Shown piece after piece: positions 30,686 to 40,691 of a stretch of 64,000 nucleotides of DNA. Numbering within the stretch: the first letter of the stretch is position 1; every line of letters begins with the position of its first letter. The stretch covers positions 248,001 to 312,000 of the forward strand of contig NZ_CP045372.1 of the NCBI RefSeq assembly GCF_009363555.1. The letters are read 5' to 3'. A model generated the notes under the pieces. The model worked only from the letters and a program-made list of their open reading frames with translations, was not told where the DNA came from and searched no databases. The DNA comes from Sulfitobacter sp. THAF37 (GTDB lineage: Bacteria; Pseudomonadota; Alphaproteobacteria; Rhodobacterales; Rhodobacteraceae). Both the position numbers and the translations under genes were made by a program.

Positions 30686-31324
30686 CTACCGCGCTGTCGC
30701 CCCGCGCAGGATCTGGTCCACCATTTCTGACGTGGCGGGCCAGTCATGATCCTTGATGGTCACGAGACAGAGGGACACCCCGATCAATCCCGCGATCAAC
30801 GTGTCGGTCCGCGCGCGCACTTCCGGTTGCGTCATCGGCACGGCGCGGGCCAGAAGGTCACGGAACCGGTCAAAGTGCCCCTTTGTGCGCGGGTCAGACA
30901 TGATCGTTGAGACATCCGCGCGCGCGACACCCGCCGACATGAAGACCAGCCGGAACCGCTCGGGGTGCGCCGTCCAGTAGTCGACAAAGGCCCGCGATGC
31001 CTCGGACAGGGCGTTGCCATCGGTCGAACTGGCGGCCGCCTCGACCGTCGCGATCATCTCGTCGAGCACGAAGGCCCAGAGATAGAGCAGGATATCTGCC
31101 TTTCCGGCAAAATGGGCATAGAGGGTCGCGGGGGAACAGCCTGCGGTCCGCGCGATCTCCCGCATGGAAACCGCTTCCGCGCCTTTGCGCAGATAAAGCT
31201 CCAGCGCCTGCGCGCCGATTTGCGTTCGGAACGCTTCTATCTCATGGTCGCTGCGGGGGGGGCGTCCGGGCGAAACGCCCTGACGGGTGGGGGGATCATT
31301 TTTTTCGTAACGCGTATCAGACAA
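30686..31324 (-). CDS. TetR/AcrR family transcriptional regulator
   Basis: 212 residues. The N-terminal helix-turn-helix is ALELYLRKGAEAVSMREIAR then TAGCSPATLYAHFAGKADIL; the remaining 140 residues are the helical ligand and dimer domain. The only suitable start is TTG 31324, with GGAGG ten bases before it. It is divergent from the DUF4345 gene. A 16-bp repeated motif occurs both over its own start codon region and just before the neighbour, consistent with autoregulation and control of the pair. The ligand is unknown. Confidence 0.9.
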   Translation of the reverse strand: MSDTRYEKNDPPTRQGVSPGRPPRSDHEIEAFRTQIGAQALELYLRKGAEAVSMREIARTAGCSPATLYAHFAGKADILLYLWAFVLDEMIATVEAAASSTDGNALSEASRAFVDYWTAHPERFRLVFMSAGVARADVSTIMSDPRTKGHFDRFRDLLARAVPMTQPEVRARTDTLIAGLIGVSLCLVTIKDHDWPATSEMVDQILRGATAR

Positions 31325-31368
31325 CTTCCCAGCCCCTCCGAATCTTTGTATGAACGCGTATCAGATAA
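31309..31368. promoter_or_regulatory. Repeated 16-bp motif, putative TetR operator pair
   Basis: AACGCGTATCAGACAA at 31309-31324 and AACGCGTATCAGATAA at 31353-31368 match at 15 of 16 positions, in the same orientation, 44 bp apart (about four helical turns). The motif contains the palindromic core ACGCGT. One copy covers the first codons of the TetR gene; the other lies about 16 bases before the DUF4345 start. Confidence 0.65.
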
Positions 31369-31383
31369 TTCGGAGGTCATCCA

Positions 31384-31812
31384 ATGCCAAGCCCAATCAA
31401 CCCCGCCCTTCGCCTTGTGCTCGCGCTGGCGGGCACCGGCATCGTCCTGCTGGGGATCGACAACGCCGCCGGGGGTATCGCGACGCTCGGCTGGCAGGTC
31501 TCGCCTGATTTCTTTTCCGTCAATGACAGGGATGCCTTCGCCGTGCGCGACAGCCATGCACGGTTTCTCGGTGGGGTCTGGCTTGCCATTGGCCTCGTAT
31601 TCATTGCGGCCGCGATGCGTCCGATGCCGTTCGCGCGGACTGCGCCCGTCATATGCGGCGCGATTTTCCTGGGCGGTCTTTTGCGGTTCACGCAGGTGCA
31701 AGACCTTTCCGTGCTTGCCTCGGGCGACATTCTGCCCTCGCTCGCCCTGGAACTCATTGTGTTTCCACTGATCGGATGGTGGACGATCCGGGAAACCTCG
31801 AAGGACCGGTAG
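31384..31812 (+). CDS. DUF4345 domain membrane protein
   Basis: A 142-residue protein with four hydrophobic segments (about 9-30, 58-78, 83-101 and 115-135). The family pattern DRDAFAVRDSHARFLGGVWLAIGL sits between the first two. DUF4345 proteins are small polytopic membrane proteins of unknown function and are often divergent from a TetR regulator, as here. TCGGAGG before the start gives a good ribosome-binding site. Confidence 0.87.
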   Translation: MPSPINPALRLVLALAGTGIVLLGIDNAAGGIATLGWQVSPDFFSVNDRDAFAVRDSHARFLGGVWLAIGLVFIAAAMRPMPFARTAPVICGAIFLGGLLRFTQVQDLSVLASGDILPSLALELIVFPLIGWWTIRETSKDR

Positions 31813-32288
31813 GTTTCACCATGCCGACAAACTGGAACCGAACAGGGTGGCGCGTTTTTGATCGTATCTGCGCCTCGGAATTTGCCAAGAACCGATAAAT
31901 TTCTGTCACCGCCGGATAGGGTCGTTTCACCCCTGCCACCCGAAAGCCGCCCCTGGCGCAGACGCAGCGAACGACGGCTATGGTCCGCTCACCTGACCTT
32001 CACACGCGTCGCGACGAAAGGCAGGAAAGAGGCCATGTTCCGTTCTCAAAGCGAAGACCTATTGCCAAAGCAAAGCTTTGGCAGCGCCCGAACCGCCCCC
32101 ACGGGGCGGGCGCGATCTGCTTCGGAAGTCGGACATGACCGTTTCGTCCGCATTGCCGACAACCGTCCATCAAAGACATCTCGTTCTGAATTGCCCTTTT
32201 CGCACAATCACCGCCATGTACCGCCGATCCATGAAAAAGGGGCGCGCCTTGCGGCACGCCCCCGTTTTCTCTGACAGGTCAGAGCAGC
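31813..32288. other. Intergenic region between DUF4345 and groEL
   Basis: No convincing gene. It holds a small perfect hairpin (32064-32071 with 32075-32082, loop AAA), a GC-rich patch after it, and the groEL terminator at the right end. The open frames on either strand have no recognisable protein pattern; the sequence resembles decayed intergenic material. Confidence 0.5.
32234..32262 (-). terminator. Rho-independent terminator of groESL
   Basis: On the minus strand a 10-bp GC-rich stem with one G-T pair (32262-32253 with 32248-32239, loop GCAA) is followed by five T residues. It lies about 27 bases after the groEL stop. Confidence 0.88.
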
Positions 32289-33959
<1,671 letters not shown>

Positions 33960-33999
33960 TCAGTTCAGATCAGCGATCAGGGCCAGAGAAGCGCGGGGC

Positions 34000-34287
34000 T
34001 TACTCGATGATCCCCATGATGTCGCTTTCCTTCATCATCAGCATTTCCTGACCTTCGACGGTCACTTCGGTGCCGGACCACTTGCCGAACAGGATCTTGT
34101 CACCGGCCTTGACAGCCATCGCGATCAGCTCGCCGTTGTCCTTGCGTGCGCCTTCGCCCACGGCCACGACTTCGCCTTCGGAAGGTTTCTCTTTCGCGCT
34201 ATCGGGGATGATCAGCCCGCCAGCAGTTTTCTCTTCGCTTTCAGTGCGCTTTACCAGCACGCGGTCGTGAAGCGGTTTCAATGCCAT
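34000..34287 (-). CDS. groES: Co-chaperonin GroES
   Basis: A 95-residue lid of the chaperonin. It starts [14 protein letters not shown] and includes the mobile loop [18 protein letters not shown]. The beta-barrel pattern [20 protein letters not shown] and the end DIMGIIE are standard. It is the first gene of groESL, directly downstream of the promoter and CIRCE operator. Confidence 0.98.
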   Translation of the reverse strand: MALKPLHDRVLVKRTESEEKTAGGLIIPDSAKEKPSEGEVVAVGEGARKDNGELIAMAVKAGDKILFGKWSGTEVTVEGQEMLMMKESDIMGIIE

Positions 34288-34342
34288 CTTTGTAGCTCCT
34301 TAACGCTCAAAGTTTCTCCCAGTCGCCCGTTTGTCCGGGCCA

Positions 34343-34369
34343 TTAGCACTCAATGGGGTCGAGTGATAA
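34343..34369. promoter_or_regulatory. CIRCE operator (HrcA site) of groESL
   Basis: TTAGCACTC (34343-34351), nine bases, then GAGTGATAA (34361-34369). This matches the CIRCE consensus TTAGCACTC-N9-GAGTGCTAA with a single mismatch. It lies 56 bp before the groES start, just after the promoter -10 box, where HrcA would block transcription. Confidence 0.93.
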
Positions 34370-34376
34370 CGACGCA

Positions 34377-34405
34377 TAGCTAGGGACAGCGGAAAGCCGA
34401 GTCAA
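34377..34405 (-). promoter_or_regulatory. Putative groESL promoter
   Basis: On the minus strand TTGACT (34405-34400) and TAGCTA (34382-34377) are spaced by 17 bases, immediately upstream of the CIRCE operator. The -35 is preceded by C (CTTGACT), so recognition by both the housekeeping and heat-shock sigma factors is conceivable. Confidence 0.6.
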
Positions 34406-34561
34406 GCACCCGTTTGCGTAAATTTTTCAGCCCCGGGGCGCATAGGCCGGAACGGCGTCGGAGGCCGACCTAAGCATCCTGCCGAATGGTTCAAGGCAAG
34501 CGCCCGGAACACCGATTTATTCAGCAAAACAAGGCCGGATTCGTCAATGGCACCGGAACCG

Positions 34562-35239
34562 TCAGGCCCCCAGGACCCTTGCACTGACCCCGACCGCCCC
34601 GGCCCCGGCGGGGGTCAGCCCATAGACACCTTTTTCTACCTTCTCGAACCAGCCATAGTGGTTGTCGCGCATCATGGTGGTGGCGCGGGTCACGCCGGTC
34701 TCGCGGGCCACGTCGGCACCTTTGCTTGCGCCGACTTCGAAGAGGTAGACCGCCAGTTTCAACGCATCCTGCCGGTAGGCGGTGATCAGCCCCGCACGGG
34801 TCTGGCCGCCGTCATTGGGGTCGCCCTGCCGGCGGGCGAACTCGCGCAGCAGCGCCGCCTGCCGCTTGGCCGATTTGCGGGGCGCGTAAGGACCCGGATC
34901 GCAGTGCACCTCGACCAGGCCGTCAGACAGCCGCACGGTGATCAGCCCCAGCCCCAGCCGCCGCGCCATTGCCGTATTGGATTTAAGCGCCTTGGCAAAG
35001 CGTTTGCCGGGCTGCCGCGCCACGGCAAGGTAGACGTCATCCCCCACCTTCAGCCTGTCGAGCCCCTGGTGGAACAGCGCCAGTGAGAACCCCAGCTTGA
35101 GCTCGACCAGCACCGGCGGCTCTGCCCCGCGCACCGCCATGACATCAGCGGCGCCCACTTCGGACTTCACGACATAGCCCTGATCTTCCAGATACGCCTT
35201 GATCGGCGGGTAGAGATCGGTTTCGCGCGGTCGGGTCAT
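34562..35239 (-). CDS. DUF2161 family protein (PD-(D/E)XK-like putative phosphodiesterase)
   Basis: 225 residues. The N-terminal part has ETDLYPPIKAYLEDQGYVVKSEVG followed by ADVMAVRGAEPPVLVELKLG. This E...D-x(n)-E-x-K arrangement is that of a PD-(D/E)XK nuclease fold. The C-terminal part ends in a winged-helix-like segment (GADVARETGVTRATTMMRDNHYGWFEKVEKGVYGLT). The family is annotated as a putative phosphodiesterase, but I know no demonstrated activity. It is divergent from the YjbR gene and lies behind groES with a 274-bp gap that holds the groESL control region. Confidence 0.82.
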   Translation of the reverse strand: MTRPRETDLYPPIKAYLEDQGYVVKSEVGAADVMAVRGAEPPVLVELKLGFSLALFHQGLDRLKVGDDVYLAVARQPGKRFAKALKSNTAMARRLGLGLITVRLSDGLVEVHCDPGPYAPRKSAKRQAALLREFARRQGDPNDGGQTRAGLITAYRQDALKLAVYLFEVGASKGADVARETGVTRATTMMRDNHYGWFEKVEKGVYGLTPAGAGAVGVSARVLGA

Positions 35240-35291
35240 GGCCGCAGACTGGCCTATTTCCGTGCCTGTTCCAAGCGGCTATGATCGTGAC

Positions 35292-35645
35292 ATGACACGC
35301 GAAGACCTGAAGGCATTCTGCGCCGCCTTGCCGCAGGCGACCCATGTTGTGCAATGGGGCAATGCGGACGTTTACAAGGTGGGCGGCAAGGTCTTTGCGA
35401 TCATCGGCATGGCCCAGTCCGGGGCATCTGTGACGTTCAAGGCATCGGATCTCGCCTATGAGATCCTGTCGGACAGTCCGGGCCTGCGCCCTGCCCCCTA
35501 CATGGCCTCGCGTGGTCTGAAATGGATCCAGCATTACGACGCGCCGGGCCTGTCCGACGACAGCCTGCGGGACCATATCGCGGCCTCCTACGAAATGGTG
35601 CTGTCCGGCCTGAGCAAAAAGAAACGCGCCGCGCTGGGGCTGTGA
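35292..35645 (+). CDS. MmcQ/YjbR family protein
   Basis: A 117-residue protein of the CyaY-like MmcQ/YjbR fold. MTREDLKAFCAALPQATHVVQWG is followed by YKVGGKVFAIIG and VTFKASDLAYEIL. ASRGLKWIQHYD and YEMVLSGLSKKKRAAL complete it. The family is described as DNA-binding, but evidence is sparse. ATG 35292 is chosen over an 18-residue upstream extension. An 88-bp gap separates it from the pyrophosphatase gene. Confidence 0.88.
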   Translation: MTREDLKAFCAALPQATHVVQWGNADVYKVGGKVFAIIGMAQSGASVTFKASDLAYEILSDSPGLRPAPYMASRGLKWIQHYDAPGLSDDSLRDHIAASYEMVLSGLSKKKRAALGL

Positions 35646-35733
35646 TGCTGCGCCGCAGCATGAGGGGTGACAAGCCCCGAAAGGCCCCCTATAAGGCGCG
35701 CAAATTGATCACTACAACTTCAGGATTCCCTTC

Positions 35734-36654
35734 ATGACAACGCTCGTCTTCGGTCACAAATCCCCCGACACCGACAGCACAGGCTCGCCCATCATCTGGG
35801 CCTGGTATCTCAACCAGATCCACGGCGTGGATGCAGCCCCTGCCCTGCTGGGCGAACCCAACACCGAGGCGCTGTTCATGCTCGACCACTGGAAGCTGGA
35901 CAAGCCGCGCATCATCGACGGGGTCGAGGACGACCAGCCGGTCGTGATCGTGGACACCAACAACCCCGCCGAACTGCCCGACAACATCAACAATGCCGAC
36001 ATCAAGGCGATCATCGACCATCACAAGCTGGTCGGCGGGCTTGAGACCAAGGGCCCGATCCACATCAACATCCAGCCGCTCGCCTGTACCGCGACGATCA
36101 TGTACAAGGCCATCGGCGACGACATGGCGCAGATGCCGACCGAGATCAAAGGCGCGATGCTGACCTGCATCCTGTCCGATACGCTCGAATTCCGCAGCCC
36201 CACCACCACGCAGGAAGACAAGGCCATCGCCTGGGCTTTGGCCAAGGATCTGGGCATCGACATTTCCGACTATGCGGCACAGATGTTCGCGGCCAAATCC
36301 GATGTCTCGTCCTTCTCCGAAGCCGAGCTGCTGCGCATGGACAGCAAGGAATACGAGGTCGGCGGCAAGCAGTTCCGCGTCTCCGTTCTGGAAACCACGT
36401 CGCCCGCCGCGGTTCTGGACCGCAAGGATGCGCTGATGGCGGCAATGCCCGGTGTCGCGACCGAGGACGGCGCGGATCAGGTGCTGCTGTTCGTCGTGGA
36501 CATCCTGAACGAGGAAGCCACCATGCTGATCCCGAACGACCTGACCAAGACCGTGGCGGAAAAGAGCTTTGGCGCCAGCGTATCGGGCGACACTGTGGTT
36601 CTGCCCGGCATCATGAGTCGGAAAAAGCAGATCATCCCGAACCTCAAGGTCTGA
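35734..36654 (+). CDS. ppaC: Manganese-dependent inorganic pyrophosphatase (family II)
   Basis: A 306-residue DHH-superfamily enzyme hydrolysing pyrophosphate to drive biosynthesis. Metal ligands are in FGHKSPDTDST, VDTNNPAE and IDHHKLVGG; the C-terminal substrate-binding SRKKQIIP is present. The length matches the CBS-lacking form. Family II enzymes are less common than family I Ppa in alphaproteobacteria but occur regularly in roseobacters. A terminator follows 10 bases after the stop. Confidence 0.96.
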   Translation: MTTLVFGHKSPDTDSTGSPIIWAWYLNQIHGVDAAPALLGEPNTEALFMLDHWKLDKPRIIDGVEDDQPVVIVDTNNPAELPDNINNADIKAIIDHHKLVGGLETKGPIHINIQPLACTATIMYKAIGDDMAQMPTEIKGAMLTCILSDTLEFRSPTTTQEDKAIAWALAKDLGIDISDYAAQMFAAKSDVSSFSEAELLRMDSKEYEVGGKQFRVSVLETTSPAAVLDRKDALMAAMPGVATEDGADQVLLFVVDILNEEATMLIPNDLTKTVAEKSFGASVSGDTVVLPGIMSRKKQIIPNLKV

Positions 36655-36664
36655 ATGGACATCG

Positions 36665-36693
36665 GGGCCGGCGCACAGCGACCGGCCCTTTTT
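36665..36693 (+). terminator. Rho-independent terminator after ppaC
   Basis: A 7-bp stem GGGCCGG/CCGGCCC with a 10-base loop is followed directly by a T5 tract. Confidence 0.85.
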
Positions 36694-36758
36694 CTTTCGC
36701 GCTGTTTCCGACTGACGGAAATCCGGCTATCGCTGGCGCGATCATCGAGGAGAGCCGC

Positions 36759-37631
36759 ATGACCCGTATCATCACAGACCTGTCCCAGGTTTCCGCGCAA
36801 TACGACGCGCTGTTCGTCGATCTGTGGGGGTGCGTCCACAACGGCGTGACCGCCTTTCCCGACGCGGTGGCGGCGCTTCAGGCCTACCGCGCGACGGGCG
36901 GCAAGGTGATCCTGGTCACAAACTCACCCCGTCCCCGCGCGGGCGTGGAAAAACAGCTGGTGCATTTCGGCGTGCCCGAGGATGCGTGGGATGCGATCGC
37001 CACATCCGGGGATTCCGCACGCGCGGCGATGTTTCGCGGCACCGTGGGCGAAAAGGTCTGGTTCATCGGCCAGCCGGGGGAGGAGAAGTTCTTTGAACCT
37101 CTGAGCATCCAGAAGAACCCCGTCCCGGTGCGGCAGGTCCCGCTGGAAGAGGCGGAAGGCGTGGTCTGCACCGGCCCGCGCGACCCGCTTGCCGACCTCG
37201 ATGTGATGCGCCCCGATTTCGAACGGGCGATCCAACGGGGGCTGAAGTTCCTCTGCGCCAACCCGGACATCGTGGTCGACCGGGGAGAGGCGCGCGAATG
37301 GTGCGCCGGGGCGCTGGCACAGCTCTACACCGAAATGGGCGGCGAGAGCCTGTATTTCGGCAAGCCCCATCCGCCGATCTACGACCTGGCCCGCCGCCGC
37401 CTGTCCGCGCTGGGGGCCGAGGTGCCGGACGACCGCATCCTGGCCATCGGAGACGGGGTGCTGACCGACGTCAAAGGCGCCGTTGGCGAAGACATCGATT
37501 CGCTTTTCATCACCGGGGGCCTTGCGGCGTCGGAAACAAAAACCGTTACTCAGCCCGACGACGACGCGCTAACGGCTTACCTTCACAGGGAAAATTCCGC
37601 GCCCACCTATGCAATCGGCTTCCTGCGCTAG
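36759..37631 (+). CDS. HAD-superfamily hydrolase, TIGR01459 family
   Basis: 290 residues of the subfamily IIA HAD type related to NagD and 4-nitrophenylphosphatases. Motif I is FVDLWGCVHNG, where the second aspartate is replaced by Gly-Cys as in this TIGR01459 group. Motif II is VTNSPRP, and the cap contains VVCTGPRDPLAD. The lysine region is GKPHPPIYDLA, and motif IV is GDGVLTDVKGA. Specific substrate unknown. It stands alone between the ppaC terminator and the MaoC gene. Confidence 0.9.
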   Translation: MTRIITDLSQVSAQYDALFVDLWGCVHNGVTAFPDAVAALQAYRATGGKVILVTNSPRPRAGVEKQLVHFGVPEDAWDAIATSGDSARAAMFRGTVGEKVWFIGQPGEEKFFEPLSIQKNPVPVRQVPLEEAEGVVCTGPRDPLADLDVMRPDFERAIQRGLKFLCANPDIVVDRGEAREWCAGALAQLYTEMGGESLYFGKPHPPIYDLARRRLSALGAEVPDDRILAIGDGVLTDVKGAVGEDIDSLFITGGLAASETKTVTQPDDDALTAYLHRENSAPTYAIGFLR

Positions 37632-37718
37632 AAAAAGACCTTGCGTTTCTGCGCCCGCAAAGTAATTAAGTTGCCAGAATAGACCCCATCACGGCACTTT
37701 ATTACTCAGAGGTACGGA

Positions 37719-38162
37719 ATGTTGGATAATCTTCCACGCGGCACAATTGTCATCGAAGACATCGAAATCGGCATGTTCCGCTATATCCGCAAGGAAGTGA
37801 CCGATGCGGATATCGAGATGTTCGCGACCGTCTCCACCGACCGTAATCCGGTGCACCTGGACGACGACTATGCGCAGGACACCATCTTTCAGGGCCGCAT
37901 CGCCCACGGGATGCTGACCGCCGGGCTGATCTCGGCGGTGATCGGGGAACAGCTGCCCGGCCACGGCACCGTCTATCTGGGCCAGACGCTGAAATTCCTT
38001 GCACCGGTCCGCCCCGGCGACATGGTCTATGCCGAGGTCAAGGTGACAGACATCGACGTGGCAAAGCGCATCGTCCGGATGGACTGCCATTGCTCCGTGA
38101 ACGACAAGAAGGTGCTGGTGGGCGAGGCGACCGTGCTGGCGCCTTCGCGCAAATTCGACTGA
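37719..38162 (+). CDS. MaoC-family hydratase/dehydratase
   Basis: A 147-residue single hot-dog-fold protein. The hydratase signature DRNPVHLDDDYAQDTIFQGR then IAHGML contains the aspartate/histidine pair used for (R)-specific enoyl-CoA hydration (PhaJ type). FLAPVRPGDMVYAEVKV is the standard second motif. It may supply (R)-3-hydroxyacyl-CoA or act in beta-oxidation; which one is not shown by its neighbours. It precedes ribF by 81 bp. Confidence 0.9.
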   Translation: MLDNLPRGTIVIEDIEIGMFRYIRKEVTDADIEMFATVSTDRNPVHLDDDYAQDTIFQGRIAHGMLTAGLISAVIGEQLPGHGTVYLGQTLKFLAPVRPGDMVYAEVKVTDIDVAKRIVRMDCHCSVNDKKVLVGEATVLAPSRKFD

Positions 38163-38207
38163 CCCCGGTATCCTGCCCGGATTTTTCAGCCAATGGAATT
38201 TGCGTGT

Positions 38208-38239
38208 CTTGCCCTCCTCCTGAGGGGGGGCTAGGCAAG
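38208..38239 (+). other. Hairpin in the ribF leader
   Basis: CTTGCC (38208-38213) pairs with GGCAAG (38234-38239). Inside, CTCCTCC can pair with the G7 run at 38224-38230 through two G-T pairs, with a CTA bulge. It ends four bases before the ribF ATG and would cover the purine-rich ribosome-binding region. No T run follows. Confidence 0.5.
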
Positions 38240-38243
38240 TGCC

Positions 38244-39176
38244 ATGCAAATCTTGCGCGATTATCAGTACATCGACCCCGCCGACAGGCGTGCGACCGCC
38301 GCCATCGGGAACTTTGACGGTGTCCACCGCGGCCATATGTCGGTGATCGAACAGGCCCGTGCGGCGATGCCGGACGCGCCGCTGGGGATCGTTACCTTTG
38401 AGCCGCACCCGAGAGAGTTCTTTGCCCCCGATGCGCCGCCCTTTCGGCTGATGGGGCGCGACGCGCGGGCGCACCGGCTGGAAAAGCTCGGGGTGGAAAA
38501 ACTGTATGAACTGGCGTTCAACAAGAACCTCGCGTCGCTCAGCCCCGAAGCCTTTGCCGCAGATGTGCTGCGCGACGGCCTGGGGCTGAGACATGTGGTG
38601 GTCGGCGCCGACTTCTGCTTTGGCAAGGCGCGGGCGGGTACTGCCGCCGATCTCGAACGCTTTGGCCGCGAGATGGGGTTTGGCGTGACCATTGCCAAGC
38701 TGATGGAAAGCGACAGCCAGACCGTTTCGTCGACGGCAATCCGGCAGGCGCTGAGCGACGGCGACCCGCGCACCGCCGCCGCCATGCTGGGCCATTGGCA
38801 CAGGATCGAAGGCCCGGTCATCGGCGGGGAACAGCGGGGCCGCGAGCTGGGGTATCCGACGGCGAATATGTCCATCGACGGCCTGCACCCGCCCGCCTAC
38901 GGCGTCTATGCCGTGCTGGTCGATGTGCTGGAGGGGCCGCATGCGGGTTCCTACCACGGGGTGGCGAGCCTGGGTGTCCGCCCGATGTTCGGGGAAAACA
39001 AGGCCAACTTCGAAACCTTTATCTTCGACTTCGCGGGCGACCTCTACGGCGCGCCGCTTTCGGTCGCGCTGATCGAGCATCTGCGCGGCGAAGAGAAATT
39101 CGACAGCCTTGATGCGCTGATCACCCAGATGGACGCAGACAGCGCCGAGGCGCGGCGCATTCTCGGGGCTCTATGA
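38244..39176 (+). CDS. ribF: Bifunctional riboflavin kinase / FAD synthetase
   Basis: 310 residues making FMN and then FAD. The N-terminal adenylyltransferase domain has IGNFDGVHRGHMSVI (HxGH-like nucleotide site) and VSSTAIRQALSDGD. The C-terminal riboflavin kinase domain has GRELGYPTANM and GVASLGVRPMFGENK. The length is normal. Its end overlaps the YcgN gene by 4 bp. There is no FMN riboswitch in the 81-bp leader, but a hairpin covers the start region. Confidence 0.96.
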   Translation: MQILRDYQYIDPADRRATAAIGNFDGVHRGHMSVIEQARAAMPDAPLGIVTFEPHPREFFAPDAPPFRLMGRDARAHRLEKLGVEKLYELAFNKNLASLSPEAFAADVLRDGLGLRHVVVGADFCFGKARAGTAADLERFGREMGFGVTIAKLMESDSQTVSSTAIRQALSDGDPRTAAAMLGHWHRIEGPVIGGEQRGRELGYPTANMSIDGLHPPAYGVYAVLVDVLEGPHAGSYHGVASLGVRPMFGENKANFETFIFDFAGDLYGAPLSVALIEHLRGEEKFDSLDALITQMDADSAEARRILGAL

Positions 39177-39637
39177 CGGACCCGATCCCGCGCAAGGGGC
39201 TGCGCCCCCGTTTCTGGGAGACCACGCCGCTGACCGAGATGACCGACCGCGAGTGGGAGGCGCTCTGCGATGGGTGCGGCAAATGCTGCCTGAACAAGCT
39301 GGAGGACGAGGACACCGAAGAGGTCGCGCTGACCTGTGTCGCCTGCCGCCTGCTGGACGACGCCACCTGCCGCTGCAGCCATTACGAGAACCGTCATGCC
39401 TTTGTGCCCGACTGCATCGTGCTGCGCCCCGACAACCTGGATACGCATGCCTACTGGATGCCCCGGACCTGCGCCTATCGCCTGCTGTGGCAGGGCCGCC
39501 CCCTGCCCGACTGGCACCCGCTGATCACCGGCACGCCGCAGTCGGTCCATGATGCCGGTATCTCGGTGCAGGGGCGGACCCTGTCGGAATTCGACGTCCC
39601 GTTCGAGGAATGGGAAGACCACATCATAGAGGAGTAA
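39173..39637 (+). CDS. YcgN-family cysteine-cluster protein (UPF0260)
   Basis: A 154-residue protein. The N-terminal WETTPLTEMTDREWEALCDG is followed by the cysteine cluster CGKCC, then CVACRLLDDATCRCSHYENR. Cysteines are spaced like a metal or Fe-S site. The C-terminal RTCAYRLLWQGRPLPDWHPL is also family-typical. YcgN proteins are widespread, and their role is not established. Start ATG overlaps the ribF stop (ATGA). Confidence 0.92.
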   Translation: MTDPIPRKGLRPRFWETTPLTEMTDREWEALCDGCGKCCLNKLEDEDTEEVALTCVACRLLDDATCRCSHYENRHAFVPDCIVLRPDNLDTHAYWMPRTCAYRLLWQGRPLPDWHPLITGTPQSVHDAGISVQGRTLSEFDVPFEEWEDHIIEE

Positions 39638-39641
39638 CGCC

Positions 39642-40676
39642 ATGTTCTTCAGTTCTGACAACGCGGGCCCCGTACACCCGCAGATCATGGAGCGGATTGT
39701 CGCGGACAATACTGGCCACCAGATGCCCTACGGCAACGACACGATCATGCCTGAGGTCCGCGACCGGCTGCGCGACATCTTCGAAGCGCCCGAGGCGGCG
39801 GTCTATCTCGTGGCGACCGGGACCGCTGCGAATGTGCTCGCGCTGGCCTGCTACACGCAGCCCTGGCAGACGATATTCTGCTCAAAGGTCGCGCATGTGG
39901 AGCAGGACGAATGCAACGCGCCCGAATTCTACACCGGCGCGGCCAAGCTGACGCTGATCGAGACCGACAGCAAGCTGGACCCCGCGAAGCTGGAGGCGGC
40001 GATCAAGGGGCAGAAACCCGGCAATGTCCACGGCGCCCAGCCCGGCCCGGTGTCCATCACCCAGGTGACAGAGCGTGGATCGGTCTACAGCCTGGACGAA
40101 TTGCGGGCCCTGACAGCGGTGGCCAAGGCGCATGATCTGCCCGTGCATCTGGACGGTGCGCGTTTCGCCAATGCGCTGGTCGCGCTTGACTGCACACCGG
40201 CAGAGATGACGTGGAAATGCGGTGTGGATGTGGTCAGCTTTGGCGGCACCAAGAACGGCTGCATGGGGGTCGAGGCGGTGATCTTTTTCGACCCCGCCAA
40301 GGCCTGGGAGTTCGAACTGCGGCGCAAGCGCGGCGCGCACCTGTTTTCCAAACACCGCTACCTGTCCTCGCAAATGGCGGGCTACCTTGCCGACGATCTG
40401 TGGCTGAAGATGGCGCGTCAGGCGAATGACAATGCGGCGCGGCTGGCCGAAGGGATGCGCAAGGCCGGGGCGACCTTCCTGCACGCGCCGCAGGCGAACA
40501 TGATCTTTGCCAGCTGGCCGCGTGCCATCCACCGCAAGCTGCACGAGGCCGGCGCGCGGTATTACCTGTCGGGCGGCGGGTTGGATGGGCCCGACGACGA
40601 GCCGATCGGCGCGCGGCTGGTCTGCGACTGGTCGCTGACCCGCGACGACGTCGACAGTTTCCTGAGCCATTTCTAG
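39642..40676 (+). CDS. ltaE: Low-specificity threonine aldolase / beta-eliminating lyase family
   Basis: A 344-residue PLP enzyme of fold type I. MFFSSDNAGPVHPQIMERI is the typical N-terminus and GTAANVLALA binds the cofactor phosphate. HLDGARFANAL holds the PLP-contact aspartate, and SFGGTKNGCMGVEAV contains the Schiff-base lysine. It cleaves threonine or allo-threonine to glycine and acetaldehyde. It starts 4 bases after the YcgN stop, so ribF, ycgN and this gene share a transcript. Confidence 0.93.
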   Translation: MFFSSDNAGPVHPQIMERIVADNTGHQMPYGNDTIMPEVRDRLRDIFEAPEAAVYLVATGTAANVLALACYTQPWQTIFCSKVAHVEQDECNAPEFYTGAAKLTLIETDSKLDPAKLEAAIKGQKPGNVHGAQPGPVSITQVTERGSVYSLDELRALTAVAKAHDLPVHLDGARFANALVALDCTPAEMTWKCGVDVVSFGGTKNGCMGVEAVIFFDPAKAWEFELRRKRGAHLFSKHRYLSSQMAGYLADDLWLKMARQANDNAARLAEGMRKAGATFLHAPQANMIFASWPRAIHRKLHEAGARYYLSGGGLDGPDDEPIGARLVCDWSLTRDDVDSFLSHF

Positions 40677-40691
40677 GTCAGGAAACTGTCC

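Noticed and set aside
38163..38243. FMN riboswitch upstream of ribF
   Set aside because: The leader is only 81 bp and lacks the multi-helix conserved core; only a simple hairpin is present.
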